A stretch of DNA of 59,347 nucleotides from CAZDVQ01 sp964508975 (GCA_964508975.1 CAZDVQ010000023.1:1-59347), one strand, 5' to 3'; counted from the first letter of the stretch, positions 8,301 to 16,668 are shown. The notes: generated by a model not told the origin, from the sequence alone. Program-made: numbers and translations.

Positions 8301-10097
8301 ACCAACGGTGAATTCATGGCTTCAATCACTTGGACTGGTCCCATCAACCAACAAGTTTTTGACCTCTACTTCCTCGATATCGCAAGCATGACATCCAATG
8401 ATTTTGGTCTTTGGACGGTTAACTACACAAATATGAATGGTTGTTCAGCATCTTCAACCTTCAACTTGAGCCAAGGAAACTGCTGTACACCTACCACGGT
8501 AACCATATACCCATCGTATACCGGCAATATCGTTTGTAGTGGTGAGGATGTGTTCTTAACTGCCGACTACCAAGGCCCTGGATTTAGCTATCAATGGACT
8601 GGCCCCGGTACAATTAGCAACCCAACACTTAACCCGCTGCCTATTGATGATATTGCAGCCAACAACGCAGGTATCTACACCGTTGTAGTTACGGATGCCA
8701 ATGGTTGTACCAATACAGCCAATATCGATGTTTTGGTCGCTCCTTCACTTACTTTTACCAGCGTTGTAACCAACGACCTTTGTAATACCAATAGCGGTGC
8801 TGTAGCCGTTACAGTTTCAGGCGGAACGCCAAACTACGCTGCAACCCTCAGCGGGGCGGCTTACCAAAACGTTACGGGTATTACAAGCTCAAGTTTCAAC
8901 TTGAACAACTTGATGCCGGGTACCTATAGCCTAAGTGTAAGTGATATCTATAAATGTGCTTGGGTTCAACCAGTGGTTGTAGGTACATCTTGTAATTGCC
9001 AACCTTTGAACATCTCGCTTTGTGGCCCATTAACCGATTGTGAAGGCAGTAGCTTGACCATTACGCCAAACTACTTACCACAAGTGCCTAACGGTGCAAG
9101 TTATGCATGGTCTACAACAGCCGCTGCACCAATCGGCAACTCTACTACAGCTGCAACCTTGACCCTGAGTAACCTGACTACAAATCACGCAGGTACTTAC
9201 ACTGTTGTAATTTCGTACGAAAATGGTTGTACTGCCTCTGCCAGTGTACCCGTGATTGTAAATCCACGCCCTGCATTGCCTATTGTTACCTCTACATCGC
9301 CAGTGTTTACAGGTTGTGATATTACCATGAACGCTAATCCTGGTTATGCCTTCTACCGTTGGAGCCGTTCAAATTTTGTGCTCGGTTATGGAGATGATGT
9401 TACTTTCTCTACCTCTAACCCACTAATTTTCTCTTCTAATTCGGCTGCTATTGTATTGACGGTATCTGATAATAATGGTTGTACCGCTTCGCGTTCTACC
9501 ACGGTTAGCCGTATCCCTGACCCCTTTATCTCCGTTAGGGGTACTGCATGTGCTAATTTAGCGGCAATCACCCAGAAAGTACGTTTTTCTGTAACGCCAT
9601 CCTCTGGCTTTACCTATGCATGGTCTGGACCAAACGGCCCTATCAGCACTAGTGCTTCATCAATTACTTTCAGTGGTAATTCGCTTAGCGCGGTAGGTCT
9701 TTATTCGGTAACTGTAACGTCAATTGCCGATCCTACTTGTTTCCGTGTAGCTACCTATAACTTCCAGCCATGTGGTACGTTTAACCGCGAAAGCAACGAG
9801 GACAACTTGGCCGAAGGTTTTGACGAGGAAGAATTAGCTGCTCATTTCAATGTTTCGGCTTTCCCGAACCCAACCAACGGTATCGTTAACTTCTCGGTGG
9901 ATAAAATCGAAAACAACAAGGCCCAGGTCATGGTTAAACTCGTCGACCTAAAAGGCCAAGTACACGAAATGCGCGAATTGAATGCCGTTGATGGTGCCCA
10001 AGGTACTTTCGACCTGAGTAAATTCCCTGCCGGCCTGTACTTCATCTTGTTTGAAAACGGGGAAGAATCCTACTTACAAGAAATTGTACGCGAGTAA
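5385..10097 (+). CDS. Giant secreted Ig-like/PKD-repeat protein, T9SS type A cargo
   Basis: A 1570-residue surface or secreted protein. Residues 1-29 are a signal peptide ending LQAQG. About 30-460 looks like a beta-propeller or repeat sheet (NAAGNVVWSRIIG, FGGSGSDLAKAMALN). From about 470 to 1470 there are tandem Cys-containing Ig-like modules, each with a C-x-G/N-x-L start, a central W and a DFGTW or GTYTVV end. Two calcium-loop motifs of the DGIDNDGDGLVDCQDPDC type sit near residues 821 and 928. The C-terminal approximately 85 residues (FPNPTNGIVNFSV ... FDLSKFPAGLYFILF) form a T9SS type A sorting domain that directs outer-membrane translocation and cleavage. The gene stands alone and is followed by a strong terminator. 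The ligand is unknown; adhesin or structural roles are plausible. Confidence 0.9.
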   Translation: MNYFSKLTKCLALLCFLLLGASPAWLQAQGNTAFMRAYGTLANEREVESISTFANGDFVTASHIWNSTGGADVLVTRLNAAGNVVWSRIIGQNNNQNEFHPRVHVDAVSGNVLLTFRAGANLVVSTLEAASGNTLSQRSSTSTLYVQDIVQLPNTANLSGDYMLVGGVAAFGAGPDFMPSSYNGGTVVRFNRTTLSPTWTYSISNQAVTNFSNGTFNATDNSVRCVGGVSGGGTGVVILSVASGSLITSIDYDPQTQTCDFGAQAYGIDALALPNGRIAYLTTASGYTGSQPNDFGLIVTNTSATNDATWYRYGLSNGAQEEMLGMFNLANGNVLAWGRIFRSSGDNNMLFVEINPLTGTVVRAREFGGSGSDLAKAMALNNDETYLLAGGSDSYRFPTETSTNSNLYLVSSNLNSANIGCALTYTLSTTCSSAVPMSNPSAAVTTNGVFANSTIPNAAYTLNTLPICPFCAGAGSTVQISNTSSTTCTGGTIQIDITNATDFANWQFVWRFNGNIIPGQTGSSLTIAGATAANNGTYQVTVTDPVANCATTASTTVNLTPSTLAPITISGDNPSCVGQPINLTVSPTAGATNIVWTKAGQAPVSGANLNFNPSLPAHFGTWTVSVSDGSCTLTRTVSIDSSSCPPPCNFTAGVIENGSNEYCVGNSLFLAILLDAGVSAAWIDPQGNVRSSTSELSIPSLATADFGTWTLIQTLSATCADTVTFDVNIGPCCTQPGPISGLLTEYCINNALALSVVNDINFTYEWQDPLGTPISTTAELNIASLSSTDFGNWALVRTNIASGCSFTNNFTITQGTCIELCNDGIDNDGDGLVDCQDPDCSFSAFIVENIYGTYCPGNYLIASVIIDPNYTIQWKNPQGIVVATGFDLIINSLAASDFGSWTMIQTSLDGCTANRTFNVTLGTCPEICGDGIDNDGDGLTDCQDPDCSVGIATVDNIPANLCIGNPINLFLNTNGEFMASITWTGPINQQVFDLYFLDIASMTSNDFGLWTVNYTNMNGCSASSTFNLSQGNCCTPTTVTIYPSYTGNIVCSGEDVFLTADYQGPGFSYQWTGPGTISNPTLNPLPIDDIAANNAGIYTVVVTDANGCTNTANIDVLVAPSLTFTSVVTNDLCNTNSGAVAVTVSGGTPNYAATLSGAAYQNVTGITSSSFNLNNLMPGTYSLSVSDIYKCAWVQPVVVGTSCNCQPLNISLCGPLTDCEGSSLTITPNYLPQVPNGASYAWSTTAAAPIGNSTTAATLTLSNLTTNHAGTYTVVISYENGCTASASVPVIVNPRPALPIVTSTSPVFTGCDITMNANPGYAFYRWSRSNFVLGYGDDVTFSTSNPLIFSSNSAAIVLTVSDNNGCTASRSTTVSRIPDPFISVRGTACANLAAITQKVRFSVTPSSGFTYAWSGPNGPISTSASSITFSGNSLSAVGLYSVTVTSIADPTCFRVATYNFQPCGTFNRESNEDNLAEGFDEEELAAHFNVSAFPNPTNGIVNFSVDKIENNKAQVMVKLVDLKGQVHEMRELNAVDGAQGTFDLSKFPAGLYFILFENGEESYLQEIVRE

Positions 10098-10124
10098 TAT
10101 TTGGCGAATATAGCCCTCTTGTTC

Positions 10125-10160
10125 AATGCCGTCCCATTCAGTTGGGGCGGCATTTTTTTT
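10125..10160 (+). terminator. Rho-independent terminator of the 1570-residue protein gene
   Basis: Arms AATGCCGTCCCA and TGGGGCGGCATT (12 bp, one G-U pair) around a TTCAGT loop, followed by a run of Ts. Confidence 0.9.
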
Positions 10161-10162
10161 TA

Positions 10163-10292
10163 TTTTTTGGGCGCCCCGGCGCTGCGCGCCGTCGGCGTGC
10201 TTCGGGGGTCGCGTTGCTCCGTGCTACGCACCCGCGCCCAAAGGCGCGGCCCTACGCATGCCTGGCGCAGGCACGGCGGCGAAGCCGCCATG
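10163..10292 (-). repeat. GC-rich palindromic intergenic repeat, copy D (reverse)
   Basis: Starts TTTTTTGGGCGCCCCGGCGC and is very close to copy B, including GGCGGCGAAGCCGCC at the far end. It begins directly after the terminator T-run. Confidence 0.82.
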
Positions 10293-10296
10293 CGAT

Positions 10297-10408
10297 GTGC
10301 TGATTATTTGATGTGCTAATGTGCTAATGTGCTGATGTGGATGTGGGAATTTGAGGATATGGGGATGTGAGGAATTGGGGATGTGAGGATATGAGGATGG
10401 GAGGATGA
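10297..10408. repeat. Degenerate GATGTG/GAGGATATGGGG array
   Basis: Short-period repeats: GATGTGCTAAT three times, then GATATGGGGATGTGAGGA variants. The same vocabulary occurs at 4851-4880. Confidence 0.75.
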
Positions 10409-10488
10409 ATCAGCCCCACTCTGCTCATTGCCATCTGCCCTCATAACTAAACTCTGCTCTCTGCCTTCTGATCTCATATCTAACATCT

Positions 10489-10603
10489 GGCCTAGCGATG
10501 CGGAGGGCGGCCGAAGGCCGTACCGCAGGGGCGTAGCCCCAAGGTATGAGCGAGTAGCGAACCCGTAGCGTAGCGCCCTGAACGAAGTGAAGGGAGGCCC
10601 CAG
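10489..10603 (+). repeat. GC-rich palindromic intergenic repeat, copy E
   Basis: GGCCTAGCGATGCGGAGGGC to GAAGGGAGGCCCCAGAAG; closest to copy A in its left half and to copy C at its right end. It is preceded by a C/T-rich tract (10420-10488) ending ATCTAACATCT, also seen before copy C. Confidence 0.82.
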
Positions 10604-10820
10604 AAGAATAAATGAAACAATGAATAATTGATGAAATGACCATTGGATTAGCGATTTTGATTTTTAGCTAATTTCGCTTTTAGCTGTCTTTAGCTTTCAG
10701 CTATCTTCACCAAATTTTAGCTTTCAGCCATCTTCGGCAAATTTCGCCAAATTTTAGCTTTCAGCCATCTTTAGCTAACTTCGCCAAACTTTAGCCTTGG
10801 CTAGCTGTTTCTTTTAAATA
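10604..10820. repeat. TTTAGCTTTCAGCCATCTTCGCCAAA array before the kinase gene
   Basis: After an AATAAATGAAACAATGAATAA stretch come four to five imperfect copies of a roughly 35-45 bp unit containing TTTAGCTTTCAGC and CTTCGCCAAATTT. The array runs to about 25 bp from the start codon. It contains several TAGCTTT words that resemble the -7 promoter consensus TAnnTTTG. Confidence 0.7.
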
Positions 10821-10842
10821 CCCCTTGCGCGCAGAACAACCT

Positions 10843-12402
10843 ATGAATAAAAATACGATTTGGCTGATTACCGGGCTTATGGCCATAGCCTTGCTGGGAA
10901 TCGTGGCCCTGCAAAGCTACTCAGTAGCTCGTGCCGCCCGCCTTACCGCCGAGCAGTTTGACCGCAACGTGATCGCGGCTATGGACCAGGTGGTGCGCAA
11001 GCTGGAACAGGAAGAGGTATCGGCTGCTGCCGACCAGTATAATTTTTACCCTTCGCCCTCGGCCCGTTTCATGGAAATCCACGTCGAGGAAATTTCTATG
11101 AGCCTCAGCGGCGATAGCATGAGCACCCGCTACTCGATTTACCAAGATTCAGAACTGGTGGTGATGCCCGAGCTCAAAGGCCAAGATATGTTTATCAGCG
11201 AGCCGCAGCAGCAGTACCCCGAGAAGGTGTTCCACCGCCTGCAAGAAAAAATTGCCTCCTGGTACGTGATGCGCAGTGAGATGCCGGTTGAAGACCGCCT
11301 CAGTATCAATAAGTTAGATAAATTTTTAAAAGAAGAACTCCGCGAAAAAGGCATCAATATTCCCTATGCCTATGGCATTTACTCCAACCAGCGCAACGGC
11401 TTTGTGATTGCCCGTGCCGCCGCCGAAGTGCCCAGCGAGGTGCCTGTGTTGAAAGATACCCGGGGCATCAAACCCAAGATTTTGCAGCAAAATATGTCGG
11501 GCCTGGCCAAGTCAAATTTCAAGGCTAAGCTTTTCCCGGGCTCTATCCACGAGCCAGGTATGCTGGTGCTGCACTTCCCCAAACGCGGCGAGGTCATCCT
11601 CAAGAACATTTGGCTACACATGAGCATGACCATCTTGTTCTCGGGTATTATCCTGTTCAGTTTTGCCTACTCTATCCAGGTGATTTTCAGGCAGAAAAAG
11701 ACCTCGGACGTGAAGACCGACTTTATCAACAACATGACCCACGAGTTTAAAACGCCTATTGCTACCATCTCCCTAGCTGCCGATGCCATCGGTAACCCCA
11801 AGGTGGCCTCCGACCCCGAAAAGCTAGCTCGTTTTGCCAATATTATCCGCCAGGAAAATAAACGCATGAACAGCCAGGTGGAAAAAGTACTGCAAATGGC
11901 CATGATTGATAAACGGGAGTTTAGCCTCAAAATAACCGATGTTGATGTACACGACCTGATTCTGCGGGCTGCCGAGAATATATCGCTACAGGTTGAACCC
12001 AAGGATGGCCTGGTGCGCACCGAACTTAATGCCCCCGATTGCGTTATAGAAGCCGACGCGACCCACCTGGAGAACGTCATCAACAACCTACTCGACAACG
12101 CCAATAAATACTCGCCCGAGAAACCCGACATCTGCATCCGTACCCGGAATGTAGGCAGCGGCCTCGAAATCAGCGTCGAGGATAAAGGCCTAGGCATCAG
12201 CAAGGAAGCCCGGAAAAATATCTTCGATAAGTTTTACCGTGTACCCACGGGCAACTTGCACGATATCAAGGGCTTCGGGCTTGGCCTCAGCTACGTCAAA
12301 GCTATCGCTACGGCACACGGTGGCCACGTTGAAGTGAAAAGCGAGCTTGGCAAAGGCAGTCAGTTTATCATCTTTTTTCCGATAAAACACGAGACTAAGT
12401 AA
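10843..12402 (+). CDS. Membrane sensor histidine kinase (orphan)
   Basis: A 519-residue kinase. Membrane segments at about 6-26 and 259-281 enclose a periplasmic sensor domain of about 230 residues without a recognisable family. There is no clear HAMP domain. The HisKA region carries the phosphoacceptor H300 in MTHEFKTPIATIS. The ATPase domain has the N box NNLLDNANKYS (about 414-424), the G1 box DKGLGIS (447-453) and the G2 box GFGLGLS (477-483). An in-frame TTG lies 18 bp upstream, but the ATG at 10843 gives a normal membrane start. No response regulator is adjacent: the next gene, bshA, begins 4 bp after the stop codon, so its partner must be encoded elsewhere. Confidence 0.9.
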   Translation: MNKNTIWLITGLMAIALLGIVALQSYSVARAARLTAEQFDRNVIAAMDQVVRKLEQEEVSAAADQYNFYPSPSARFMEIHVEEISMSLSGDSMSTRYSIYQDSELVVMPELKGQDMFISEPQQQYPEKVFHRLQEKIASWYVMRSEMPVEDRLSINKLDKFLKEELREKGINIPYAYGIYSNQRNGFVIARAAAEVPSEVPVLKDTRGIKPKILQQNMSGLAKSNFKAKLFPGSIHEPGMLVLHFPKRGEVILKNIWLHMSMTILFSGIILFSFAYSIQVIFRQKKTSDVKTDFINNMTHEFKTPIATISLAADAIGNPKVASDPEKLARFANIIRQENKRMNSQVEKVLQMAMIDKREFSLKITDVDVHDLILRAAENISLQVEPKDGLVRTELNAPDCVIEADATHLENVINNLLDNANKYSPEKPDICIRTRNVGSGLEISVEDKGLGISKEARKNIFDKFYRVPTGNLHDIKGFGLGLSYVKAIATAHGGHVEVKSELGKGSQFIIFFPIKHETK

Positions 12403-12406
12403 CCGC

Positions 12407-13549
12407 ATGAAAATAGGAATCGTTTGTTACCCGACCTACGGGGGGAGTGGTGTGGTAGCTACCGAGCTGGGCAAGGGCCTCGCCGACCGTGGCCATAAGG
12501 TGCATTTTGTAACCTATCAACAGCCTGCCCGCCTCGACCGTTTCCACGAGAATATCTTTTACCACGAGGTGCGCTTCGCCGAATACCCGCTGTTTGAGTA
12601 CCCGCCCTACGAAACTGCATTGGCCAGCAAGCTGGTTGATGTGGTCAACTTTGAAAAGTTGGATATCCTGCATGTGCACTACGCCTTGCCGCACGCGTCG
12701 GCAGCTTACATGGCCAAAAAAATCCTGCTGAGTACCAAGGGTAAATACATTCCCGTGGTAACCACCCTGCACGGTACCGATATTACCCTCGTGGGCAAAG
12801 ACCCCGCTTATAACCCCGTGGTGGCCTTTGCCATCAACAAGTCGGACGGTGTAACCGCCGTGTCGGAAAGCTTACGCCAACAAACCTTCGATTTTTTCGA
12901 CATCACCAACGAGATAAAAGTTATCCCCAACTTTATTGATTTTGACCGTTTCCAGTGGACCAACAAGAACCACTTTAAACACGCGGTGGCCCCACATGGC
13001 GAGAAAATATTAATCCACGTGTCTAACTTCCGCGAAGTGAAAAGGGTAGGGGACGTGGTAGAGGTTTTTGCCCGTGTGATCAAAGAAATCCCCGGTAAAT
13101 TACTGCTCGTGGGCGATGGCCCTGAACGCCAACGCATCGAGATGCTTTGTCGCCAACTCCATCTCTGCGACCATATCCGTTTCCTCGGTAAACAAGATGC
13201 TGTAGAAGAGCTCTTGGCTATATCCGACCTGTTCATCCTTCCATCTGAAAGCGAAAGTTTTGGTCTTGCTGCCCTCGAGGCCATGGCCTGCGAGGTGCCG
13301 GTGGTATCCTCCAACGCTGGTGGTATCCCCGAGGTAAATATACACGGTGATACAGGCTACCTGAGCGATATCGGCGACGTGGACAGCATGGCCCGCCAGG
13401 CTATTGATATCCTCAAAGATCCTGAAATCCACGCACAATTTAAACACCGCGCCCTGGAACAAGCCAAACGATACTCGCTCGATAATATCCTGCCTCAATA
13501 CGAGCAATACTATGAGGAGGTCATTGCGAAGAAGGTACACCTTGTTTAG
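12407..13549 (+). CDS. bshA: N-acetyl-alpha-D-glucosaminyl L-malate synthase
   Basis: Transfers GlcNAc from UDP-GlcNAc to L-malate, the first step of bacillithiol synthesis, in the cytoplasm. The GT4 glycosyltransferase has 380 residues, as in the family. The N-terminal signature CYPTYGGSGVVATELG (7-22), HVHYALPHA (89-97) and TLHGTDITLVG (120-130) are diagnostic for BshA. The retaining-GT4 E-x7-E motif is E283 to E291 in ESESFGLAALE. The start ATG lies 4 bp after the histidine-kinase gene, so the two are co-transcribed. No bshB or bshC is in the window. The kinase may respond to a cell-envelope or thiol-related signal, but only gene order suggests that. Confidence 0.93.
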   Translation: MKIGIVCYPTYGGSGVVATELGKGLADRGHKVHFVTYQQPARLDRFHENIFYHEVRFAEYPLFEYPPYETALASKLVDVVNFEKLDILHVHYALPHASAAYMAKKILLSTKGKYIPVVTTLHGTDITLVGKDPAYNPVVAFAINKSDGVTAVSESLRQQTFDFFDITNEIKVIPNFIDFDRFQWTNKNHFKHAVAPHGEKILIHVSNFREVKRVGDVVEVFARVIKEIPGKLLLVGDGPERQRIEMLCRQLHLCDHIRFLGKQDAVEELLAISDLFILPSESESFGLAALEAMACEVPVVSSNAGGIPEVNIHGDTGYLSDIGDVDSMARQAIDILKDPEIHAQFKHRALEQAKRYSLDNILPQYEQYYEEVIAKKVHLV

Positions 13550-13579
13550 GTAGGAGTTAAGAGTTAGGAGTGATGAGTT

Positions 13580-13634
13580 GATGGCTTCGTCCCCTTTCAC
13601 CTCTTTTCACCCATTTTCACCCATTTTCACCCAA
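13580..13634. repeat. TTCACCCATTT array
   Basis: Four imperfect copies of TTCACCCATTT in a row, preceded by GAGTTAAGAGTTAGGAGTGATGAG repeats. It belongs to the same vocabulary as 5160-5225 and 34690-34797. Confidence 0.7.
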
Positions 13635-13652
13635 GGTTCCAAACATACTTTA

Positions 13653-13660
13653 TATATTTG
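13653..13660 (+). promoter_or_regulatory. Putative -7 element for the PorP-like gene
   Basis: TATATTTG matches TAnnTTTG but leaves only about 5 nt to the ATG, so the transcript would be nearly leaderless. No clear -33 box is seen. Confidence 0.35.
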
Positions 13661-13665
13661 TAGCC

Positions 13666-14580
13666 ATGAAAGCAATCAAATCGTTTTGGCTGGTGGTTTT
13701 GGCTACGGGAATGGTCCTGCAAATGCAGGCCCAACAACTCCCGCTGTATAGCCAATACAACATCAACGGGTTTATATTGAACCCCGCCATGACCGCCCAC
13801 GACAAAACCATGTCGGCCGTGGCTACCTACCGGCACCAATGGACGGGTATGCCGCAGGCGCCCAAAACGGTTTCGGCTGCATTCTGGAATAATATTCCTG
13901 ATTACCGCATGGCCGCAGGTGGCTACATCATCCACGATCAAACTGGGCCAACTTCCTACACGGGCATCACGGGTACCTACGCTTACATCCTCCCTTTGGG
14001 CCGCTATTACGATAATCACCACCTGGCTTTCGGCCTGTCTTTTTCCCTGTTCCAATATCGCCTGCGGGGTAGCGACTTGGTGTTGTATCACCCTGATGAT
14101 CAGTTGGTTTACGACAATAACCGTTCTAAACTCATGCCCGATGCCGGTGCGGGTATTTACTATTACAATGATAATTTCTACGCGGGCTTCTCGGTGCCGC
14201 AACTCCTGCCACTCAACGTTCGTTTGCGAGGCGATGGCGGTATCTCCAACATCAAACGCGTGCCGCACTTTTACGGGGTCATGGGCGCCAAGTTCACGGC
14301 CATCAACGATATAAGTTACTTTGAACCAAGCGTTTGGATTAAATACGCACCGGTGTCGCCGCTCCACGTAACCCTCAACGCACGGCTTCATTACAACGAG
14401 CAACTGGTGCTGGGACTCGGTTACGCCACCGACAATACCATCCTCCTCGAATCGTCGTTCCTTTTCAACCAGCAATTCCGCCTGGGCTACGCGTTCAGCA
14501 TACAGTTTTCCACCATCGTAAACCAGCTAGGCACCAACCACGAGCTATTTTTGGCCTACATCTTCCGCAACGATAATTAG
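13666..14580 (+). CDS. PorP/SprF family type IX secretion system membrane protein
   Basis: A 304-residue outer-membrane beta-barrel protein of the PorP/SprF family, which pairs with T9SS machinery or with specific gliding/adhesin cargo. The signal peptide ends near MQAQQ (residue 23). The family N-terminus follows at once: LPLYSQYNINGFILNPAM, then YRHQWTGMPQAPKT. Alternating strands with aromatic ends run to the C-terminal F. In Bacteroidota, genes of this type often sit downstream of a giant adhesin they help secrete. Here the nearest giant cargo (5385-10097) is several genes upstream, so a functional link is only a guess. The stop codon is directly followed by GC-rich repeat copy F. Confidence 0.9.
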   Translation: MKAIKSFWLVVLATGMVLQMQAQQLPLYSQYNINGFILNPAMTAHDKTMSAVATYRHQWTGMPQAPKTVSAAFWNNIPDYRMAAGGYIIHDQTGPTSYTGITGTYAYILPLGRYYDNHHLAFGLSFSLFQYRLRGSDLVLYHPDDQLVYDNNRSKLMPDAGAGIYYYNDNFYAGFSVPQLLPLNVRLRGDGGISNIKRVPHFYGVMGAKFTAINDISYFEPSVWIKYAPVSPLHVTLNARLHYNEQLVLGLGYATDNTILLESSFLFNQQFRLGYAFSIQFSTIVNQLGTNHELFLAYIFRNDN

Positions 14581-14587
14581 ATGTTGA

Positions 14588-14735
14588 TTTGGGCGGCCCG
14601 CCCGCTTTGCGGTCGGCGCTACGCTACGCGGCTCGCTATTCGCGCAGTCGCTACGCTCCTTTGCGGTGCCCTTCGGGGTTCGCTCGGCCCACTACGTGGT
14701 CTGGCCCTGCGGGCCACCGCTTCGCATCGCTGCCG
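14588..14735 (-). repeat. GC-rich palindromic intergenic repeat, copy F (reverse)
   Basis: Starts TTTGGGCGGCCCGCCCGC and ends TTCGCATCGCTG, with TCTGGCCCTGCGGGCCACCG shared with copies I and J. It fills nearly the whole PorP-Nif3 spacer and is open in the Nif3 frame. Confidence 0.8.
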
Positions 14736-14757
14736 CATTGACCTAAACACACAACCC

Positions 14758-15855
14758 ATGATCGTTAAAGATATCATACAGCAACTCGAAGCGGTTGCGC
14801 CACCCAAATACCAGGAAGGCTACGACAATGCCGGACTGATAACGGGCCAAATGACCCAAACCCTCACGGGCGTTATGCTCTGCCTCGACTCAACCGAGGC
14901 CGTGCTCGACGAGGCCATCGCCAACAATTGTAACCTTGTGGTTGCACATCACCCCATCGTGTTCGGGGGCTTAAAACGCTTTAATGGCCGTAATTATGTA
15001 GAGCGTGTAGTTATCAAGGCCATCCAGCACAACATTGCCATATACGCCATCCATACAAACCTCGACAACATGTTGTACCAAGGCGTAAACAGCATGATTG
15101 GCCGTAAACTAGGCTTACAAAACCTGCGTATCCTAGACCCCAAACGGGGCACGCTGCGCAAGTTATACACTTACGTCCCCGTAGCCGATGCCGATAAACT
15201 GCGCAATGCCCTCTTCGAGGCAGGTGCGGGCCATGTTGGTCAATACGAGGAGTGTAGCTTCAACACGCTTGGCGCAGGTACTTTCAAGGCAGGCGACGCA
15301 GCAAACCCGTACGTGGGCGAAAAAGGCCAGCGCCACACCGAGGCCGAATTCAAAATTGAGGTTTTATACCCCGTACACCTAGAGGGGCGTATCATGGCGG
15401 CCTTGCGCGCGGCGCACCCCTACGAGGAAATTGCCTACGAAATCATCTCGATTGAGAATGCCAACCAAGAAATTGGCGCGGGTATGGTGGGCCAATTACC
15501 CAAGCCTGTGAAAACGGCCACCTTCTTGAAACAACTGAAAGAAAACATGCAAACCAGTTGCGTGCGGCATACCCAAATCCTAAAGCCAGAAGTACAAACC
15601 ATTGCTTTTTGTGGGGGTGCGGGCAGCTTTTTGCTGGATAAAGCCATCGCCGCGCAGGCCGATGTGTTTATTACTGGTGACTACAAATACCACCAGTTTT
15701 TTGATGCCGATAATCAAATCGTTATTGCGGATATCGGGCATTTTGAAAGTGAACAATTTACGATAGAATTATTGTATGAAATAATTACAGTAAAATTTCC
15801 TACCTTTGCGGTCTTCAAAACGACGGTGAACACAAACCCCGTCATTTATTTGTAA
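14758..15855 (+). CDS. Nif3-like dinuclear metal center hexameric protein
   Basis: A 365-residue member of the Nif3/YbgI family (GTP cyclohydrolase I type 2 homologue). Metal-binding features include VVAHHPIVFGG (about 62-72), YAIHTNLDN (about 98-106), and near the C-terminus the aspartate-rich ADVFITGDYKYHQ followed by DIGHFESEQ. The insert between the halves (about 130-240) is the CutA/PII-like domain seen in long family members. The ORF is open back to 14581, but that extension reads through a GC-rich repeat, so the ATG at 14758 (MIVKDIIQQLEAV) is the start. The zinc-ribbon gene follows 29 bp later, a pairing conserved in many bacteria. The cellular substrate is still unsettled. Confidence 0.92.
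   Translation: MIVKDIIQQLEAVAPPKYQEGYDNAGLITGQMTQTLTGVMLCLDSTEAVLDEAIANNCNLVVAHHPIVFGGLKRFNGRNYVERVVIKAIQHNIAIYAIHTNLDNMLYQGVNSMIGRKLGLQNLRILDPKRGTLRKLYTYVPVADADKLRNALFEAGAGHVGQYEECSFNTLGAGTFKAGDAANPYVGEKGQRHTEAEFKIEVLYPVHLEGRIMAALRAAHPYEEIAYEIISIENANQEIGAGMVGQLPKPVKTATFLKQLKENMQTSCVRHTQILKPEVQTIAFCGGAGSFLLDKAIAAQADVFITGDYKYHQFFDADNQIVIADIGHFESEQFTIELLYEIITVKFPTFAVFKTTVNTNPVIYL
15801..15808 (+). promoter_or_regulatory. Putative -7 element inside the Nif3 gene 3' end
   Basis: TACCTTTG matches TAnnTTTG exactly and would start a transcript about 70 nt before the zinc-ribbon gene. It could allow that gene to be expressed separately. No clear -33 box. Confidence 0.4.
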
Positions 15856-15884
15856 ACTACAGCCTTTATAATACAACTTGGTCT

Positions 15885-16643
15885 ATGACTATCGAAGAAA
15901 AAATGCGCGCCCTTTGGGATCTACAAAAGATTGATTCCCAGTTAACTAAGATTCGTATTTTAAAAGGTGAGCTTCCTGAAGAAGTTCGCGATTTGGAGGA
16001 CGAAATCCAAGGTTTGGTAACGCGCCGCCAGAAGCTTGAAAATGATGTGAAAGAATTGGAAGGCAACGTGAAGACTTTCCAACTTATCATCAAAGATGCT
16101 GAAAACTTGATCGTACGTTACAAGCAACAGCTTGAAAACGTGAAAAACGACCGTGAGTACAAGGCGCTCGCGAAGGAAGTTGAATTCCAAGAATTGGAAA
16201 TCCAACTCCACAACAAAAAAATCAAAGATGCCAAGATTGCTGTTGAGCAAAAGCAAGCAACCTTGGAGGCCAGCGTTGCTGTAATCCAGAAGAAAGACAA
16301 AGACCTGGAAAACAAGCGTAAAGAGTTGGAAGAAATCATCGCCAAAACCGAGAAGGAAGAAAGCGAGTTGATGAAAAAATCGGAAAAAGCGTCTGCCAAA
16401 ATTGAAGAACGTTTGGTAAAAGCATATAACCGTATCCGCAACGCATACCGCAACGGTTTATCTGTTGTAACCATCGAGCGTGACTCATGTGGTGGTTGCT
16501 ACAACCAGGTACCACCACAACTCCAGTTGGAGATTCGCTTGCGCAAGAAAATGATTTTCTGCGAGCACTGTGGTCGTATGTTGGTTGACGAGGATATTGC
16601 CGGTGTAGCTATTACATCATCAGGCATGATGGCCGACGAATAG
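15885..16643 (+). CDS. C4-type zinc ribbon coiled-coil protein (DUF164 family)
   Basis: A 252-residue protein. Residues about 10-185 form a long charged antiparallel coiled coil (heptad-like LENDVKELEGNVK, KIKDAKIAVEQKQATLEA). The C-terminal zinc ribbon has two Cys pairs, CGGC and CEHC (about residues 205-231). The fold matches the CT398-type family often encoded beside Nif3. Its molecular role is not established; a nucleic-acid or protein-scaffold function is suspected for the family. It follows the Nif3 gene by 29 bp and ends at a strong terminator. Codon use is biased and the gene looks well expressed. Confidence 0.88.
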   Translation: MTIEEKMRALWDLQKIDSQLTKIRILKGELPEEVRDLEDEIQGLVTRRQKLENDVKELEGNVKTFQLIIKDAENLIVRYKQQLENVKNDREYKALAKEVEFQELEIQLHNKKIKDAKIAVEQKQATLEASVAVIQKKDKDLENKRKELEEIIAKTEKEESELMKKSEKASAKIEERLVKAYNRIRNAYRNGLSVVTIERDSCGGCYNQVPPQLQLEIRLRKKMIFCEHCGRMLVDEDIAGVAITSSGMMADE

Positions 16644-16668
16644 TCAGCGCTGCCTTAGCATACAACCC

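Noticed and set aside
13627..14475. 282-codon minus-strand ORF opposite the PorP-like gene
   Set aside because: Antisense shadow of a protein with a clear signal peptide and PorP/SprF motifs.
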